DNA from: Dimorphilus gyrociliatus
Taxonomy: Eukaryota > Annelida > Polychaeta > Dinophilidae
NCBI GenBank assembly: GCA_904063045.1
Contig: CAJFCJ010000006.1
Coordinates: 4,542,408-4,606,407, forward strand
Length of the DNA: 64,000 nucleotides
Direction of reading: 5' to 3'
Every line of letters begins with the position of its first letter. Positions within the stretch are counted from its first letter, which is position 1. A program made the translations under genes and the position numbers. This document shows, in pieces, positions 21,839 to 33,940 of this stretch. The notes under the pieces were generated by a model that was not told where the DNA came from, did not search any database, and worked only from the letters and a program-made list of their open reading frames with translations.

Positions 21839-23948
21839 AGAAATTATTATTAGAGAATAATGGCCCGTTACTGCCGTAGTATTCTTCTTTCTTTTTGAAG
21901 TATAATTTATCCCATTCTCTACGTGATTAAACTTAAGAATAAGAAAAGTCTTTAATCAACCTCGTATTATATTCTGACTTTTATCGTTTCTGATTTTTTT
22001 CGTCCTATTTCATTAAGAAAAGATAAAATATACAGTATATAACCTATAGATATAGATATATATGCAAATGTAACACTACATTTTGTTTTTACGCGGCTAT
22101 AGTTAGGGAAATGGATTTTTCACCCCCTTCTCCCCAAATATCACAACTTTTCTTTTAAATACAAACTTTAACCCCTCCCCTCCCACCCGGTTTGCCCCTT
22201 CATTCTTGTATACTGTATACGTGTACAGGCTAAATTCACTAGTCAAAACTCTGATATCGAATATAATTTCTTAAGAAAATATATAAAAGATGTATCTATT
22301 GAGAAAGATTAGCTTTGGTCTAAGATTAAATATATAGAGAAAGATTAATGAATTATTTTAATAATCTTCACCTATATTAACATTTAACCTTTAGAAAGAG
22401 GGGGAAAAAAAAGAGTGGGAATGCAATAGAAAAATATATATATATATAAATAGATATAAATACAGACTTGAGAGAGAGAGAGAGAACAGGAACAGAGTGA
22501 AGATTTATCTACAAATCAGAAAAAAACAGTATTCTCTAAAAGTTAAAAAGTAGGAAAGTAAACGTAAAATTTTAGCTCTATTGATAAACGAGATAAGAGC
22601 CCGATTCAAGATATAAAAAGCGAATGAAAGTCTTTTTTTTATATGTATAGAAAGAAAACATTGTAAATGTTTCATTGTTCTAGCATCTTTCCTCTTCCTT
22701 TATCATTTCTCTTTTACATCCTCCCTCCTCCCTCATCTTTCATCTTATACTTCCCGTAATAGTATGATTGAACGGATATGGAAGAAATTCCTTTGCATAA
22801 GTTACTTAGTCGTTTCCCTGTGTATATATGCATAATATTCTAACGGTAGTTCCGTTTAGTAATTACAGCCACTCGTGGAAAAGTGGCTAAAAAAAGTATA
22901 GAAAGTATAGAAAGCAAGAATGAGCGAGAAAGAGAGAAGTGAGAAACAGCCGTGATTCATTGCTATGATTTGGCCTTTTCATTCCTATTTTTCGAATATC
23001 GTTTTACGTATGAAATATACGTTTTATCCTAGAAGATAAATGAAGATAAAAAAAAACAAATAGAATCGGACGTAACGTCAAATTTTCCCTAGACCATTCG
23101 ATAGATGGGTTAGGATGGATGCCTTTCGAAAATCTTTGCTAACTAATGCTAGTGATTTAAAAGATGTCGGTAAAGTTAAATGAATGATACCTCATCAGTC
23201 TTGTCTTAAGTTTTAAGAAAAATAAATATTCATTAATGCAAAGGTTAATAGGTTAATGTAAGTACGGTAGGAAAGGGGCAGATTCGGGAAAGATGGACAT
23301 TTTAAAAATAGAGATAAAGAATTGTGGAAAATTGGAAAAACTTGTTTATTGAGAAAGAAAGAGAGAGGAAGAGAGGAAGAGTTTGTAAGAGATGGTATTT
23401 TATTCAATAGTGGTGACAAGCCGCCTCGTATAGCTTTTAACATTGACAAATCTCTAAAGAGAATTATTTCATTGATCGTTCAATTTGTAATATGACGATT
23501 GTGACAAACAATCGGAATTTCGTCAAAATAATGATAGTGTCATATATATTATTTCTTAACGTATCTTGAGATAGTAATTGTATTTGTTTGTATGAATGGA
23601 GGATAAAGGGGAAAAGGATAAAAAGAAAACTAAAAAAGACTGGCATATACGATACGTAGTACAATTCAGACGTTTCTTTTCCATAATAATTAGAGTGATC
23701 CTCACGAATTTCCTACTTGTTAGAGTGAAGATAAGTAGAATGACAAAAATTGGGCAATTTTTACGATCAGAATGGTAAAAACGGTTGAAACTACCTCAAT
23801 CTTTTCCTTTGAAGAAGGAAAGTTCCTTTAGAAGAAGCTACTCTTTTGTCTTCTCGCGTCTTTTCATTCTTTTTTTCTTTTGCTTTTTTTTATTATTATT
23901 TAATTTCAAAGTGAGTATGGAGGTAGATTTTCATGGAAATTGTATAAA

Positions 23949-23988
<40 letters not shown>

Positions 23989-24118
23989 TTTATATGTATA
24001 TAAAGTATATATACAATGTGTATCATTATATAGAGTACAGAGTATAATACAATATATACTGTGGAGTATATTGTATAGTTTCTTCTAACATACAATGCAC
24101 ACAAAGAAAGCGAATTGA
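21839..24118. other. 2.3 kb intergenic between SC5D and nicotinic receptor gene
   Basis: Tail-to-tail interval with no supportable gene. Frames of 60-80 codons near 23213-23778 lack domain features and overlap one another on both strands. The sequence includes pyrimidine-rich stretches (about 22155-22200, 22680-22740), GA repeats (22472-22486) and the AT microsatellite at 23951-23988. The proximal parts are presumably the two 3' UTRs. Confidence 0.5.
23951..23988. repeat. (AT)n microsatellite
   Basis: An uninterrupted run of about 19 AT dinucleotides, the longest simple AT repeat I see in the window, in the intergenic region downstream of the minus-strand nicotinic receptor gene. Confidence 0.9.
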
Positions 24119-26826
24119 TTAAGTTTTCCGTTCACTAATAGGCTCACCCAGGCACTTGTAGTCATAAGTCGAATTGGCGCTAGTATAATTCTTAAAGTTA
24201 GTGACGCCCTCTATAAAATAAGGAGTTCGAGAATCGTATAATTGGGGAGCTTGGAGGAGTATGGCCAAAGTTCCTACTATTACCGTTGATATGTAGACAC
24301 AGAAGAAGAGGCGGTCGATAACGAGTGCAATATATTTCCAATCTTCCTTTGCCTGGTTGTTTCGCGTTAATTAAAGGAAGGAAAGAGTACTTAATAATGG
24401 TTGTGTAGATCTGGGAAAGAGGTACACTTACCCGATTTTTATCGTCCTCCTCCTTCAAGTGATCGGCTATGTAGATGGCGCTCTCAATCGTATCTCTTAC
24501 GGTTGGCCTTCCGTGCCGAAAGTGGCGATTTCGAAGATGTCGACCACCATTAGCTGTACCACTCTCCAACTCTTCCGATAGCCTAATTAACTCGACTTGC
24601 GTCTTAGAACGAGACGAGCTGTACGAATAGTAATTCCTAGACGAATTTGGGGAGTCCCGATCAAACTTTTTATTAGATCCTTTCATGCACGAGCAGACGC
24701 TGATCTTTAGATTCTTTAATAAGAGATCGTGACTGTTTTCAATTTTTGGCCTAGTCATCATTAGAATTCTAGGCATCCAATATATAAAGAACTTTCTTAA
24801 AAAGGCGGGCATATGTTGAGACGCTGCCCGAAAGTGTATATTCAAAGTTAAACTTGTCACTATGACGCTTGTAGTCACTATCACTAACGTAAATATCAAA
24901 TATTTCCCCAACATTGGCACAACAAGAGATGATGGGGGCGTTATCTCCCTCAACAATAAGAAGAAGACAGTTAAGGAGAAGAAGATGTTAATGCAAAGGG
25001 CCACCTTCTCCCTACTTCCGCTCGGTAGATAAAAGACGCAGATAGTAAGAAAAGCGTGAGCCCCTAACGGTATTATTAGATTCATGAGATAGAAGAGATA
25101 CTTTCGGCGTAGTTCGATCGTAAATCTAAAATACGGATACTCTTCCTCCGATCCGGCTAGAGTCTGATAGCCTTTAACCGCTCGGACCTGCGTCGAATAG
25201 AGATTTGCTTATCTATCGATTGTTGCCTTTCGGCTCTCGATTTCCCCCCTCTTTTCTCCCTCCCGATTTCATTCTCCCTCCCCAAAAGCAAACACAAGAA
25301 AGACAAACTTACCGACATTATATCAAATTCTCCATTTTCGTAGAATTCGGACAAATCAATTCCTGGTTGGATCGTATCGAACTCATTAACGTCGCTAGAA
25401 TTTTCCGCTTGTTTCTCATGGAGTATATCTACTTCGTTCTTGTTATAAGTCCATGATACAAAGAAAATATCGCAGCTTGTGAATAATATTAATTAATTAG
25501 TCATTAATTAAAAACAATGAAAATTATTATTACTCTTGCTCATCAAACGGGAAGAACTTGACATTCATATTGCAGGACGTCTTTACCGAAGCTGGGGCGT
25601 TCCATTCGATTAATCCGTGATAGTGAATATTGGCGATCGTGTCCCGGTTCAATTCGTAATTGCCGTCAGCGCTATTTTTTTAGTGCGTGAAAAGCGTCCA
25701 TTAGTAAACGTCGAGGGTGTGGGCGAAAAGAAACGAAAAAACTACTTTACTTCTTAAATTGATCGCGAGTATATAGGAGGTTTTTTGGTAGTAGCAAAAA
25801 CTCACAAGAGAAGGGAAAAGAGGGTCGAAAGTAAATAAATCGGATAAATCGAGAAAGAGGGGAGGGATGGGGGGAACGAAAGAAAGAGTAGAAAAGGGGA
25901 AAGGGAAGAGGCGTTTTAGTCGAGGGAGGGCGAGAGGAGGTGTTTTACTGTTAGGCCCTAAGAGATCCATAAGTTTTCTTCGCCGTCAAATACTAATAGG
26001 AACGACAGATGCGAGAGGGTATTTATAAAAGGAAAAAGGTCTGAAAGAGAGTGAGAGGGACGCTTACTTGTTAAAGACGACTATATCCGGCGTCCACAGT
26101 TTCTTGATCGGTATGTTTAGTTGTTCGATTTGTCTGAATTCTGCCGGATTCCACGTTAAGCTTCTGTCATTCCAAGTTTGTTTTAACCAAATATTGGTTG
26201 TCATAATTTGATTTTTTTCATCCTATCAATTATCATTATTATCGTTATTAGTGTTCCTTATAGTAATTCCAAATTAATTGTCTAGCAGACGAAACCAGAC
26301 AAAAGTACGATAACATTTGAGTTATTTTCGCTAACAGAAGGCAGTTAGTCAAAAAAAAAAGAAGGCAAAAATAGCATACAAGCTATTCGCGATCAGACGT
26401 CAACGGCGTTGATTATTAGACGTCAGAAGCGTCCCGACGACGCTTCTGTTTGATGCAATTTGACTCATTGTCCCCTTCTCGCTCGTTCTTCTATTCAATT
26501 ATATTTACTCGCCATTCGGCGAACCGCAGCTCGTTTATCGACGTTTACGAAAATTTTTTTTCCTCTTCTTATACAATTCTCTTTATATGAATGATTCTAT
26601 AAAGAGACTGACTCTTTTATACGATTATGTGTTCTAGGATGGGGAAGGGTTTTTTAGGGTTAAAAAAAATGGATATGGACATGGGGAAAATGGGGCGACG
26701 GGTGGGTTAAAAAAAGGAAAAGAGAAACGGTAACTTTTTCTTTCTTTTCTTTTATTTCTTCTCTTTTTCATTCATTCGTTTCCTTTTTTCTTTCCTCTCT
26801 TTCTCTCACCCTCCCCTTCCTCTCGC

Positions 26827-26857
<31 letters not shown>

Positions 26858-27246
26858 CTTTCTTTCTTTCTTTCTTTTTCAGTCTCGCTCCGTCTCCGTC
26901 TCTATCTCTACCTCTGTTTCTCTTACTTTTTCTCACTGGCTATCCCGTTCTCTTTCTCTTTTGTCTGATTTCAAAAGTCAAAGAATATGATACTTACGAC
27001 GTCTATGATCTGAGTAAGTTTAAGTTCAATTGTGATACGGGGAACGTCAGTCTCCTTCGCCACAGGTCTTATTAGCTTGTTATACGAACGATTATTGAAT
27101 AAATGGCTGTATAATTTCTTTGTTGTCTTGTAAATTGACTCTCCTGGAAAAGTGTAATTTTCACACTTTGGTCCACTTCCTTGAACAGCTCTTGGAAGGG
27201 AGTAGAGGAGGAGAAACACTAGTAGCACGGTATAGGAAAGCATTGA
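24119..27246 (-). CDS. nicotinic acetylcholine receptor subunit, non-alpha type, divergent
   Basis: Cys-loop ligand-gated channel subunit. Start chosen at Met 27246, directly before the signal peptide (MLSYTVLLVFLLLYSLPRAVQG); an in-frame Met lies 22 codons upstream at 27312. The exons give KLYSHLFNNRSYNKLIRPV, TTNIWLKQTWNDRSLTWNP and LWTPDIVVFNK. The Cys loop is complete: C(NMNVKFFPFDEQD)C, with 13 residues between the cysteines after splicing. Loop B has SWTYN. Loop C lacks the vicinal cysteine pair and reads GYQTLAGSEEEYPYFRF. TM1 has PL instead of the common PC. TM2 reads [20 protein letters not shown], with Phe at 9', Asn at 6' and Ala at 2'. A long intracellular loop and TM4 ([19 protein letters not shown]) end the chain at 24119. 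The first intron is about 770 nt. Confidence 0.93.
26396..26448. repeat. clustered inverted repeats in nicotinic receptor intron
   Basis: In the first intron of the minus-strand receptor gene. It holds two GACGTC palindromes (26396-26401 and 26419-26424), a TCAACG-G-CGTTGA palindrome (26400-26412), and a perfect 10-bp stem CAGAAGCGTC/GACGCTTCTG with a 5-nt loop (26424-26448). GC content is far above the surrounding intron. Confidence 0.75.
26728..26958. repeat. long polypyrimidine tract
   Basis: About 230 bp composed almost only of C and T (TTTC, CTCT repeats) on the + strand, hence purine-rich in the transcribed sense of the overlapping minus-strand intron. It lies just downstream of the first coding exon in that gene's orientation. 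Confidence 0.8.
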
Positions 27247-28483
27247 GAAGTTTACGCCAGGTGTAGGAAAAGATATAGCATGCCTTCTATCTGACTGCTC
27301 TGACATTTGCAAACTCAGTATTATCTTTCAGTTTATCCTTATTGGAACGTTGCTCTCCATTACCGACGGAATAGTAACAATTTCAGATAAGGCTCTTCCT
27401 TTCCTCTCCGCCCGCCCCCTTTTTTTTCTATAATCAATTTAACGTTCGACTTTTCCAAGCTTGTTCTTCTCCTTTCATACAGATGTTACACACTTACCAT
27501 CGATTTCTTTCAACTTCAACGGTAAGCGTGCCCGCTGTTTAATTGCTTTTATATCACTTTATTCGTCTATTCTACTGAGATGTCTGTATTATAACATCAT
27601 AAAGTTAGAAGGTAATACATATTCTGTATATAAATATATATAATAAATAGTTTTTTTTATATATACTGCATACTGTAGATCAGTCAGAGGTGTTGCAGGC
27701 GTTAGCCGTCTTTCTCCGCTATATGTACAATAAATATAGAAAAGCGCGCGAAAAAGTCGTCGGCGAATAGGCGTTTGTTTGCTAGTAGTTGATTTATTCC
27801 GCGTACAGCAATTGGTGGCAGCCGAGCAACTGACCATCACTCAAACTCGGCCAGCCGACCGTGCTCTAGCCTTCTCTTCTCTCCCTCTCTCATTTTTTTA
27901 ACGCTCGTCTTTTGCCCCCTGCGCATGCGTGTCTAAAGCTGCGAGGAGGAATTTTTCTTTTTTTTATTTTTTTTCTCTCTCTATCTGTCTATTTGTCGCT
28001 CTATCTATCTCTTTCTTTTTTGAATCTCTATATCTCGATTTTATATGTGAATTCTTATATATAGAAGTATAAATATAACTATATATTTATATTTATATAT
28101 ATATATATATATTTATAAATATAATTATTAATATCTATTTATGTATTTAAATATTGCATATATATGTTAAGATAATTATATTGTATACTATTCTTTTATG
28201 TTATCTATCTGTTATATATTGATATATATATATATTCATATATATCTCCTCTTTCTTTCGATTTCTTACCACTATTGAAGAGAAGAGAACAAGAGCGAGA
28301 TAAGGAAAACCGAAAGCAGCAGCAGCAGCAGCAGTGACAGAATATAGTAAAAAAAGGACTAGCAGAGAAAAACGACGACGAAGACGGCAAAAACATTGAG
28401 GGGGAAAGATACAGCTTTCTCGTATTCTTTTCTTTTGAAATTTTAAGAATCAAATCTTTGAAGGAGGAAAGAGGAGCAACGGA
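27247..28483. promoter_or_regulatory. intergenic promoter region of divergent receptor pair
   Basis: About 1.24 kb between the two receptor start codons. It contains TGCGCATGCGTG (27920-27931), close to an NRF1-type palindrome; AT-repeat stretches (28075-28120, 28215-28245); and a (CAG)n run at about 28316-28334 in what is probably the 5' UTR of the + gene. Frames of up to 83 codons here are composition artefacts. Confidence 0.5.
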
Positions 28484-31312
28484 ATGAGCATAATATTACT
28501 CCTCCTACTCCAATTCGTCTACGTTAATCGGTCAGTGGCTCACAACGCTGCTAAACTTCTTTTTGACGAATTGATGAAAGGAAGAGACTACAACCGCTTA
28601 ATTAGACCAGTGAGAAATTCAACTGATATTCTTGATATTAAAGTGGGACTTCGATTGGCTCAGTTATTGGACGTGGTGAGTACATAAGCGCCCGCCTCAC
28701 CCGATTATTATTCTCTCCCTCCCCTGGACGAATTTCGCAATCAGCCTCCCTCCCCCACTATTAAGCCTTTTATAAAGTAGAGGATAACAAGCGCCGAGAC
28801 TTGAAGAAGATAAAAAGATTTGGAGGTGTCGAACCAATAAGAAGAACGAGTTAAAGAGAAAATGATAGGGAATATGGGATGGGTGGGAGAGTGAAGATTC
28901 GCGAGGTCTTGGGGCTATTTTACGCATGTTTAATTCAGTTGGAACGCGTTCTTCGTCCGCCTATTTAAGACGCGCGAGTAAATAAGCAGAACCGAAACGC
29001 TTTACTTATCCCCGAGGCCGATTCGATTAAGGCAGCCGTTTTTATAATCTATTCGACTATTATATATTTACGTATGTATATATATGTACATATATTCAAA
29101 GACGCAAGGTGTACTTTAAATTCGATTATTTTTCTCAAGAAGAGGAGAGAAACGTGTACGAAACAGCTGCAATTCGCATCGTCTGGCCACTTACTCATTC
29201 GCTCAGTCACTCCCTCCCTCATTCCCATAGTTCGGCCCTCTCCTAAATCGTTCTTTCTTTCCCTTTCCACCCCTTTTTACCATAGCAGGCCTACAACGGG
29301 ACGGTTGTTGCCTAGCCCATAGGGAAACGCCCTGGACGACGACGATAATATAGGCGAAAAAAGGGGCGTAAACAAAGATAGATGGAGGCCGACTTTAACC
29401 TATTCTCCGCTACCAATCGGGCGAGGCGAATAATAAAAAATATATAAAAAACAGAAATAACTTATAGACTAATTAATATATAGATTTTATTTGATCATTC
29501 TATGCTTTATGTACAATTGAAACCATAAATACAGGACGAAAAGAATCAAATCATTACTGCTAACGTCCTACTTATACAAGAATGGAGGGATACGAAACTG
29601 GGATGGAATCCCAGCCAATACGGCAACGTAACGAGGATAAATATACCGTCCGAAGATCTTTGGCTACCCGATATCGTCTTATACAATAAGTAATTTGCGG
29701 TCGAATTCCCTCCTATATATTTATATACATTCCTTTGTAGAACAGATATATATATATATATAAATACAGTATATATACTGTAAAAAGAAATTCATATAAA
29801 TACTAAATAGGATAAAGCGTTTTCTCTTCAATAATCAATAATCGTACTCGTATTAACAGCGCCGATGGCGACTACACAATTACTCTACGTACGAAAGCAA
29901 CCGTTTCATGGGACGGTACTATACTTTGGGAGCCACCGGCCGTCTTTAAATTCCAATGCGAGATTAATATTGAATACTTTCCGTTCGATCAGCAAGTCTG
30001 CAAATTGAAATTTGGTATATGGTCGTATGACGGAACCCAAGTAGATTTAAAGCATATTTGGACTGAGTTATTACACAGAGGAGAAGAGGATTGTATAAAG
30101 AGCGGAGTAGATCTAGATGGTTATTACCCTAATCAAGAATGGGATCTTATGGGCGCTCCTGCAAAAAAGACTCGCATGTAACAATTATTCTAGCCTATTA
30201 TATTTTCCGTATCAGCAATTATTATAGTTTAAGGGGGGGTTGCTTTTTTTTTCGATTTACAGTAAATATCCTTGCTGCGCAGAAGTGTACCCGGACGTGA
30301 CCTTCTGGATAAAGATAAGGAGAAAGACGCTGTTTTATACGTATAACTTGATTATACCCTGCGTCTGTATCAACATTCTTACAGTTCTCGTCTTCTATCT
30401 CCCCGCGGATAGTGGAGAAAAGATAAGCGTTTCTGTTACCATCCTGCTCTCTTTAACTGTCTTTTTCCTGCTCCTAATTGATTTGATACCTCCAACGTCC
30501 AGATTCGGTATACCTCTGATGGGGAAATATTTACTCTTTACTATGGTTCTACTAATATTGTCTATAGTGCTATCAGTTATTAATTTAAATTTAAGATATC
30601 GCTCACCAACGTCTCATTCAATGCCTCCTTGGATAAGTGCAGTGTTTCTCGATTTTCTACCTCCAATACTTTTAATGAAACGCCCTAGATCAAAGAAAGA
30701 GGCATCTATATGGAAAGATGAAGAGTATGTTCTTGGTCGAAAGCGGATGCACGATCGCCGCTTTAGGCAAGAGGAAATTGTCTACGGAGATGATGATGTA
30801 GACGAGGAGGATGGGCTAAATAGAGTTAGTTCAACATTCGTTGGAGTACCCCGGGAAAGAATCCAGTTAGCGAATAAATTGTGTAAAGAATGTAACGTTC
30901 CAATCAGGAATCGGCGCGGCAATTATCCGGCGAACGTGCAAAAGGCGATCGATGGTTTGTTATTTGTCACTAAACATCTAAAGGATGACGATTCCCAAAG
31001 ATTGGTAAGAGAATTTTTACCGACAGTTTATTATCGATTAATCGTAATTAGTAATGACGTTTTTCCCATGTTTTTTTTTAATTTTCCCCCTTTTTTTCTA
31101 TTTAGGAAAGAGAAGAATGGAAATACGTAGCATTGGTTATCGACAGGCTCTTCTTTCTCGTCTATACATCACTTGTCTGCGTTTGTAGTCTGTCGTTACT
31201 ATTGCAAGCGCCCTCTTTATTCAATTCAGCTGTTCCGATTAATTCGACAGTCTATACGGATAAACTTTTTACCGACTCTAATAAAGTAGATCTTAAGTGC
31301 CCCAATGCTTAA
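28484..31312 (+). CDS. nicotinic acetylcholine receptor alpha-type subunit
   Basis: Cys-loop channel subunit with signal peptide ([19 protein letters not shown]). Exon 1 ends ...LAQLLDV at 28675, followed by an 859-nt intron to 29534. The next exons give [39 protein letters not shown], and the Cys loop C([13 protein letters not shown])C. Loop B Trp lies in GIWSYDG. Loop C carries [15 protein letters not shown], with the vicinal cysteines and both tyrosines of a true alpha subunit; this motif is completed across a splice (CGCAT|GTAACA ... TTACAG|TAAATAT). TM2 is canonical ([20 protein letters not shown], Leu at 9') with the cation-selectivity Glu. The M3-M4 loop is acidic, and TM4 is [17 protein letters not shown] onward. 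The stop is at 31310-31312. It probably assembles as an acetylcholine-binding face, perhaps with the divergent neighbour. Subtype is not assignable by eye. Confidence 0.95.
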
Positions 31313-31950
31313 ACAAAAGACAAACAACAAGTTTATATTTATGTTGGAATAAATATCCTTAATTTAGTTATTAACAAACTACATACGAAGGATAAAATAT
31401 AATGCGAATGTATTTAGAGGAATTTGCTTGACCTCTTTACCCTATTATCCTCATCTTACTTCCTTCTTCATTTCCTCGACCTTCACTCCTCCATATTAAC
31501 CCATACTGTTAATTCTCCTTCACTCACCCTATTACTTACGCTTTCTCGATTCCTTCAAGCAGTGTAAGACCTCTCTCTTTCCTTCTCTTTACCTGTCTAT
31601 CTAACATACTCCAACCTATTACAAAAGTATACCCTATTCCTTATTAATCAAAAAGAAAGAGTGAAAGGATTTTTTTCATTCGCATAGGCCTAAATATGTT
31701 TTTTTTTTCGACTTTTTAAATATTGCATTGTTAGCTTCATATTCTAAGTACGAAAATGAGCATGATATTACTACATTAGTAGTAGTTTAAAGTGCGATTT
31801 TACATTTATGTACAATACGTATATACTGTATATACAGTATATAAAAGTATTAGTTGTATGTCTATGTATATACATATACCTGCATATTGTTTTGACAAGT
31901 AAACAACAAAGAATATAAAAGTTCCCTTATATTTTGTTCTCGTATCCTTT
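31313..31950. other. intergenic spacer
   Basis: No coding frame. A C/T-rich stretch at 31430-31630 is followed by AT-rich sequence with TATA-like repeats (31815-31880) shortly before the next ATG. It presumably holds the receptor 3' UTR and the lectin promoter. Confidence 0.4.
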
Positions 31951-33390
31951 ATGTTTAATAGGAATCGATTGCTTGTACTTACGATCCTGCTTACTACTTT
32001 CTATGGATTACTGTCTATCTACAATGCATCAATTAACTCCTCACATCTATTAGAGAGGTTACAATCCCTTAAATTATCTAACAGACTTACACGAGAAATT
32101 CGTCCAGCTACAAAGACGTTAAATTTCTTTTATAAAAATACCAACTTAGAATTTAATTTTGTTAGATACAATTGCAAATTATGCAAATATGGATTACGAA
32201 TAGATAATGCTGGGCACTCAAGGAGTTCTAAGGATGTCAATCAATGCCTAAGGGATTGTTTAGAAATGAAAAATTGTCAAATATTTTCCTTTTTTGCAAA
32301 AAGATGCAAGATTTCACAATCAGTATGCGCCAGGAAAAAGGATCATTTACGTTTGAAAATGAGTAGTGATCTAATAAAAGGATGGGTGTCTTCTACTAAA
32401 TATATACGTACTTTTCCTGTTGGTTGCTTAAAAGCGGATTACATACTAAAATCCCAGACTAGGATATTACACCATTGTAGTTGGGATAAGAAGAAGCTCT
32501 TACCGATCACAACCTATGATGAACAATCGCACGATTGCATCATGCTCACAGGCGATAGAACCTATTATGAAGCGGTTGCACTATGTCATGCCTACGGTAT
32601 GCACGTGGCAAAAATAGACCAGGAACACAAAGCTCTAACAAAGTTAATTTCTAGCCAACTAGAGACCCCGGTGTACGTGTGGACTAGCTTAAGATTTATT
32701 CAAAAATCTCAACAATGGACTTGGCAACAGTCACGTTGGAAAGATAATCATAAAATTTCAACCAATAATCAACAATTTAATTATTTAGCACAGATTAATC
32801 ATTTACATAAATATTGCTTTAAAGTTCGAATAACTATAAACGGTGATTATAATTATACGATTGCTGATTGTAATGAGAGGTTGCCAACTATTTGCTGGAG
32901 ACCCTATTTTGGTAATTGGGGAGTTTGGAGTGAGTGGTATCCATGCCCACAAAAGGCTTGTAAATCGGTGGATAAAGAGAGGATTAGATTGTGTAATTCT
33001 CCGTTTCCATCTAAAGCAGATTGCGTCCCAAAATTTGGCAGGATAGGATTCAACGATATACGGATGGAAGTGACGAATAAACTAGATGATAAATTAGCCA
33101 ATGGATTAACTTTTATAATAGTTGTTGCTACGGTTACTGCTGTGTTTGGTATTAGTTTTTTCGGTTGGTTTCATGTATCACGAATTAGGAGGAAGTACGA
33201 GGAAGAGGAAGAGTTCGCCGATTTGTCAGTTTATAAAATGAGGTGGCAAAGTCATAACGCAGATAAATTCTCCTTTTGGAGTAATTTGCCTGTAGGCTCG
33301 ACTACAGTCAGTAGGAATTCCGATTCGTCAAGTTCGAGCGATTCAACGCTAACGATTAGCTCCAAGAACAGCGAAAAACGATTCAGGTAA
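31951..33390 (+). CDS. single-exon membrane protein with C-type-lectin-like domain
   Basis: A 479-residue chain in one exon. A hydrophobic N-terminus (NRLLVLTILLTTFYGLLSIY) is a signal peptide or anchor. Residues about 75-135 hold a Cys-rich segment (CLRDCLEMKNCQIFSFFAKRC) resembling a PAN/apple-type fold. About 190-320 is a C-type-lectin-like domain: CIMLTGDRTYYEAVALCHA, VYVWTSLRF, WTWQQSRWKD, DCNERLPTICW. The canonical sugar-binding EPN/QPD and WND motifs are not evident, so carbohydrate binding is doubtful. A short thrombospondin-1-like piece follows (WGVWSEWYPCPQKAC). A second hydrophobic helix (LTFIIVVATVTAVFGISFFGWF) precedes a cytoplasmic tail with an acidic EEEEEF patch and a Ser-rich end. 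Lack of introns contrasts with most neighbours. The orthologue is not recognised. Confidence 0.85.
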   Translation: MFNRNRLLVLTILLTTFYGLLSIYNASINSSHLLERLQSLKLSNRLTREIRPATKTLNFFYKNTNLEFNFVRYNCKLCKYGLRIDNAGHSRSSKDVNQCLRDCLEMKNCQIFSFFAKRCKISQSVCARKKDHLRLKMSSDLIKGWVSSTKYIRTFPVGCLKADYILKSQTRILHHCSWDKKKLLPITTYDEQSHDCIMLTGDRTYYEAVALCHAYGMHVAKIDQEHKALTKLISSQLETPVYVWTSLRFIQKSQQWTWQQSRWKDNHKISTNNQQFNYLAQINHLHKYCFKVRITINGDYNYTIADCNERLPTICWRPYFGNWGVWSEWYPCPQKACKSVDKERIRLCNSPFPSKADCVPKFGRIGFNDIRMEVTNKLDDKLANGLTFIIVVATVTAVFGISFFGWFHVSRIRRKYEEEEEFADLSVYKMRWQSHNADKFSFWSNLPVGSTTVSRNSDSSSSSDSTLTISSKNSEKRFR

Positions 33391-33940
33391 TTCGATCAAC
33401 CAATCAACCAATTCCGGACACGTTCGACCGAATCAGAATGAAGGTTTAGTGGATTGTTGTCAAGGTCTTTTTTTTTTAAAGGAAAATAAAAATAAACAAA
33501 TAAACAAACAAAAAATCATACAAAGTCAACATTTTTTTGTAGCTATTTACTAGACCTTTTGCCTATTTTTTTGAGATTAAGAGTTCATATTTTTTTAAAA
33601 ACTTGCCAAAAGAGAAAGTAGAAAAAAAAGGATAAGAGGGAAAAGAGGTGAGTAAAAGTAGGAGTAGGAGTAGAAGTACTCGTAGAAGGCGGATCAAGGG
33701 CCAGAGATTTACAAACCAATAAAAGGAACTAATAAAACAATTTTACGCGTCTTTCTTCCACGTTCCTTCTTTCTTTCTTAATCTTTTCCCTCTCTTCATT
33801 CCCATTCTATAAACCCCTAACGAATTCTTGTTCGTTGTAAACGCCGTCTCGTCTCATTGCTCTATACATCTCCTATTGTGGGGAAAGTAAAAAAAAAACC
33901 AGAGTTATTCTTTAATCTAATTCTTTCTAGTTTTATTTAT
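33391..33940. other. intergenic / 3' UTRs
   Basis: No gene seen. It contains A-rich stretches, an AGTAGG-type short repeat near 33655-33685, and poly-T before the minus-strand frame at 33941. Confidence 0.4.

Noticed and set aside
27589-27840. 83-codon minus-strand frame with several Cys and Arg between the receptor genes
   Set aside because: No signal peptide or family resemblance, runs into AT-repeat sequence, and lies in the divergent promoter.
28697-29322. Frames on both strands inside intron 1 of the alpha receptor gene
   Set aside because: They overlap each other, lack ATG context and domains, and lie between two exons whose junction gives a perfect receptor sequence.
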